A stretch of 16,190 bases of DNA from JAFAGX01 sp035623255. Lineage in GTDB: Bacteria; Acidobacteriota; Terriglobia; Terriglobales; Acidobacteriaceae. Shown here in pieces: positions 14,452 to 16,190 of the stretch (the first letter of the stretch is position 1; each line of letters starts with the position of its first letter). Location of the stretch: NCBI GenBank assembly GCA_035623255.1, contig DASPTU010000091.1:1-16190 (forward strand), written 5' to 3'. The translations under genes were made by a program, and so were the position numbers. The notes below the pieces were generated by a model. It was given only the letters and a program-made list of their open reading frames with translations. It did no database searches and had not been told where the DNA came from.

Positions 14452-14460
14452 ATTGTAACA
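14452..14460 (-). promoter_or_regulatory. candidate extended -10 promoter of the Big_2 lipoprotein
   Basis: Minus-strand TGTTACAAT contains an extended -10 (TG, one base, then TACAAT, 5 of 6 to TATAAT). No good -35 lies at 17 bases, which extended -10 promoters tolerate. A start near 14445 would leave about 40 bases before the ATG at 14404. Confidence 0.45.
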
Positions 14461-14575
14461 GAGAGCAGCGGGCACGACTGAAACCGAAAGGGCCGAATGC
14501 CGTTGTCAAAGAGAGAACGCAGCCCGTGGCGCCAGCTTGCGATGATTTTCTGAGAAATTGAATCCGTCGCGCCGC

Positions 14576-15295
14576 CTACAATTCCAGGATCACGAATTTT
14601 GCTTGCTTGGGGCCGACATTGGTGACGGTGTGCGTCATTCCTCCTTCGAGCCACTTCACCTCACCGGATCTCATTTCTATGTTGGAGGGAGGTTTACCAA
14701 CCACATCATCCCGGAAGAGCAGATCGGATACCGCGACCACCAGGCGCGGGCCGGGATGATGATGCTTGGGTAGCACCCCAGCTATCTGCAGTTCGACTTC
14801 GGAAACGCGGACGCCGTCTTGGACAAACAAGACCTCTTGGGTCCCGCCGTGCAGCACCTGCAGACTGCGGTCATCCTCCCATTTCGGTGCTGACTCGTCC
14901 GGCACTTGATTGCGCAACAACTCGATGGTCACGTTGCGGAATGGAGTGTCACCTACATTGCGCACGACGTGCGCGAAATTCCCCGGCGCAAACCGCGTAT
15001 CACCGTCCTGCAAGTTGAGCTTGACCGGAGGCTTTCCCTCGACTTCATTGGAAATCTCGGCAGAACCGAGGGTTACAAACACGTAGTCGTGGCGGTGAAG
15101 GTGCAGCATCGTCACCGAATGCGGGGCTGCTTCTACCTCAAAGACCCGCACTTCGGCGTTCTGAAAAATGAGGTGGTGATTTGGTTCCGCCGTGATTTCG
15201 ACTGCAGAGGGCGGCTTGGCCTGCGCCCTGTGTTTCTGAGCTGCCAGCGGAATAGCCGCGCAGGCGATAAAAATCAAAAATAACCTGACTCTCAT
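14576..15295 (-). CDS. exported protein with two tandem cupin domains
   Basis: The 239-residue product starts MRVRLFLIFIACAAIPLAAQ, a classical signal peptide with a likely cut after AAQ, so it acts outside the cytoplasm. Two cupin barrels follow. Cupin 1 (about 45-128) has metal-ligand candidates H65, H67, H69 and H109; cupin 2 (about 160-239) has H178-180 and H222. The halves resemble each other: EGKPPVKLNLQDGD...AHVVRNVGDTPF versus VGKPPSNIEMRSGE...THTVTNVGPKQA. The longer open frame to 15340 would put 15 non-signal residues before the signal peptide, so the ATG at 15295 is preferred although its SD is weak. Bicupins include dioxygenases, isomerases and binding proteins; nothing here fixes the activity. 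It is divergent from the DUF2905 gene. Confidence 0.85.
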   Translation of the reverse strand: MRVRLFLIFIACAAIPLAAQKHRAQAKPPSAVEITAEPNHHLIFQNAEVRVFEVEAAPHSVTMLHLHRHDYVFVTLGSAEISNEVEGKPPVKLNLQDGDTRFAPGNFAHVVRNVGDTPFRNVTIELLRNQVPDESAPKWEDDRSLQVLHGGTQEVLFVQDGVRVSEVELQIAGVLPKHHHPGPRLVVAVSDLLFRDDVVGKPPSNIEMRSGEVKWLEGGMTHTVTNVGPKQAKFVILEL

Positions 15296-15378
15296 CTTCA
15301 AAATTCTAGCAGGCCAAAGCCTCGTAGATGTCAGCGCCACAGGCTCTCGTTAGTACATCATTACGGTAAAATTAAAGC

Positions 15379-15603
15379 GTGGCCGATTTGGGAAAACTGC
15401 TGATTTTGCTCGGCGCAATTGTCATTGTTGCTGGAATTGTCCTTATGTTGCTCGGCCGTACCGGCATTCCCCTGGGGCGGCTTCCCGGCGACATCGTTTA
15501 CCGCGGCAAAAACACGACCTTCTATTTTCCCCTTGCCACCTGCATCTTGCTGAGTGTCGTGCTGTCCGCCATTTTCTACGTGATCAGCCGAATCCGCCAC
15601 TAG
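15379..15603 (+). CDS. small DUF2905 family membrane protein
   Basis: The 74-residue protein has two membrane helices (about 5-25 and 48-70) joined by a short, basic loop with the family motif GRTGIPLGRLPGDIVYRG followed by FYFPLATCILLS. This motif is diagnostic of DUF2905, a small widespread membrane family of unknown function. The start is GTG at 15379, with no SD. A TAAAAT hexamer at 15367-15372 ends six bases before the GTG, so transcription could begin at the start codon and give a leaderless mRNA. It lies 83 bases from the divergent cupin gene and 126 bases before pdxS. Confidence 0.9.
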   Translation: MADLGKLLILLGAIVIVAGIVLMLLGRTGIPLGRLPGDIVYRGKNTTFYFPLATCILLSVVLSAIFYVISRIRH

Positions 15604-15677
15604 CGCACGCCCAGGATATCGCGGCCAGATACAGCCGCCCGCACAAGTGGTATGTACAATAGTAGATAAATGGATAT

Positions 15678-15706
15678 TTCACACAGACCACTGTGTTTTA
15701 TATGCT
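15678..15706 (+). promoter_or_regulatory. candidate pdxS promoter
   Basis: TTCACA (15678-15683, 5 of 6 to TTGACA) and TATGCT (15701-15706, 4 of 6 to TATAAT) are separated by exactly 17 bases. A start near 15713 would leave a short leader carrying GGAGG at 15719-15723 before the ATG at 15730. TATATG at 15699-15704 is an alternative -10 with a 15-base spacer. Confidence 0.5.
15681..15696. promoter_or_regulatory. inverted repeat inside the pdxS promoter spacer
   Basis: ACACAG-ACCA-CTGTGT is a perfect 6-4-6 dyad overlapping the end of the proposed -35 and most of the spacer of the pdxS promoter. That position suits a repressor operator. TTTT follows on the plus strand, so it could instead be a weak terminator for the DUF2905 gene, but the stem is short. 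Confidence 0.4.
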
Positions 15707-15729
15707 GAGAGCGAATTCGGAGGATGACA

Positions 15730-16190
15730 ATGTCGCAAAACAACGGTAATAGCCTTCGCCTCAAGACCGGCCTCGCCGAAATGCTGAAGGGCGGCGTCAT
15801 TATGGATGTCACCAATGCCGAGCAGGCGGTCATAGCCGAGAAAGCCGGCGCCGTCGCGGTAATGGCCCTCGAGCGCGTTCCCGCCCAGATCCGCGCAGAA
15901 GGCGGCGTAGCCCGCATGGCTTCTCCTAGAAAGATTCGCGAGATTATGGCTTCCGTTTCGATTCCGGTGATGGCCAAGTGCCGCATCGGCCACTTTGCCG
16001 AGGCACAGATTCTGCAGGAACTTGGCGTCGACTACATCGACGAATCTGAAGTGCTGACGCCTGCTGACGAAGCTCATCACGTCGACAAGCACGCCTTCAC
16101 CGTGCCGTTTGTCTGCGGCGCACGGAACCTGGGCGAAGCTTTGCGCCGCATTGCTGAGGGCGCAGCCATGATCCGGACGAAAGGCGAAGC
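15730..16190 (+). CDS. pdxS: pyridoxal 5'-phosphate synthase lyase subunit PdxS (3' end outside window)
   Basis: PdxS builds PLP from ribose 5-phosphate, glyceraldehyde 3-phosphate and ammonia supplied by the PdxT glutaminase. The first 153 residues are in the window, a little over half of the usual length. The (beta/alpha)8 barrel motifs are intact: GLAEMLKGGVIMDVTNAEQA (catalytic D26), ALERVPAQIRAEGGVARM, PVMAKCRIGHF (catalytic K83), DYIDESEVLTPADE, VCGARNLGEALRRIAEGA and the start of the RTKGE loop (second catalytic Lys, K151). Offsets match the B. subtilis D24/K81/K149 set. The ATG at 15730 has GGAGG six bases upstream; an in-frame ATG at 15724 abuts the SD and is unlikely. pdxT is not in the window but is expected downstream. 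Confidence 0.97.
   Translation, partial: MSQNNGNSLRLKTGLAEMLKGGVIMDVTNAEQAVIAEKAGAVAVMALERVPAQIRAEGGVARMASPRKIREIMASVSIPVMAKCRIGHFAEAQILQELGVDYIDESEVLTPADEAHHVDKHAFTVPFVCGARNLGEALRRIAEGAAMIRTKGE

Noticed and set aside
15681..15696. Terminator of the DUF2905 gene
   Set aside because: The stem has only six pairs and few T residues follow; its position within a well-spaced promoter makes an operator more likely.
1..16190. CRISPR array, insertion sequence, tRNA or prophage elements
   Set aside because: No regularly spaced direct repeats, transposase or integrase motifs, or tRNA-like cloverleaf were seen; all large frames are accounted for by chromosomal genes.

Overview
The window reads as a chromosomal housekeeping and envelope region of a soil-type Acidobacteriota (Terriglobia-like) bacterium. 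The grounds are moderately GC-rich coding sequence with many GTG and TTG starts, a double-length LptF/LptG permease, YVTN beta-propeller and Big_2 lipoproteins of the kind abundant in that phylum, and a group III type phosphofructokinase. No mobile element, tRNA, rRNA or CRISPR array was seen. The taxonomic placement is inferred from gene style, not from a marker gene.

Layout, left to right. (1) glgB (+) converges on a receiver-only response regulator (-), with a hairpin in the gap. (2) A fused lptF-lptG (+) converges on a seven-bladed beta-propeller lipoprotein (-); their stop codons interlock. (3) A 313-base divergent gap precedes a SAM hydroxide adenosyltransferase (+), which converges on hflX. 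(4) hfq-hflX forms a minus-strand operon with a good promoter and SD; a long hairpin lies at the 5' end of hflX. (5) Divergent from hfq is a PuuD-type membrane protein (+), followed by an unusual fusion of DUF309 to a PLP-dependent threonine/serine dehydratase (+), whose TAG interlocks with the TAG of an SH3-domain lipoprotein (-). (6) On the minus strand lie a Big_2 lipoprotein, a candidate 8-codon leader ORF, pfkA and the SH3 lipoprotein. (7) A duplicated-cupin exported protein (-) is divergent from a small DUF2905 membrane protein (+). (8) pdxS (+), with a promoter and dyad upstream, runs off the right edge.

Themes. Central carbon metabolism is represented by glycogen branching and phosphofructokinase, PLP chemistry by PdxS and the PLP dehydratase, envelope biogenesis by Lpt permease and several exported or lipid-anchored proteins, and post-transcriptional control by Hfq and HflX. 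No single novel multi-gene defence or biosynthetic system is evident. The most unusual items are the DUF309-dehydratase fusion with an altered SAGN motif, the structured 5' end of hflX, the two interlocked stop-codon pairs, and the micro-ORF just ahead of an SD-less pfkA.
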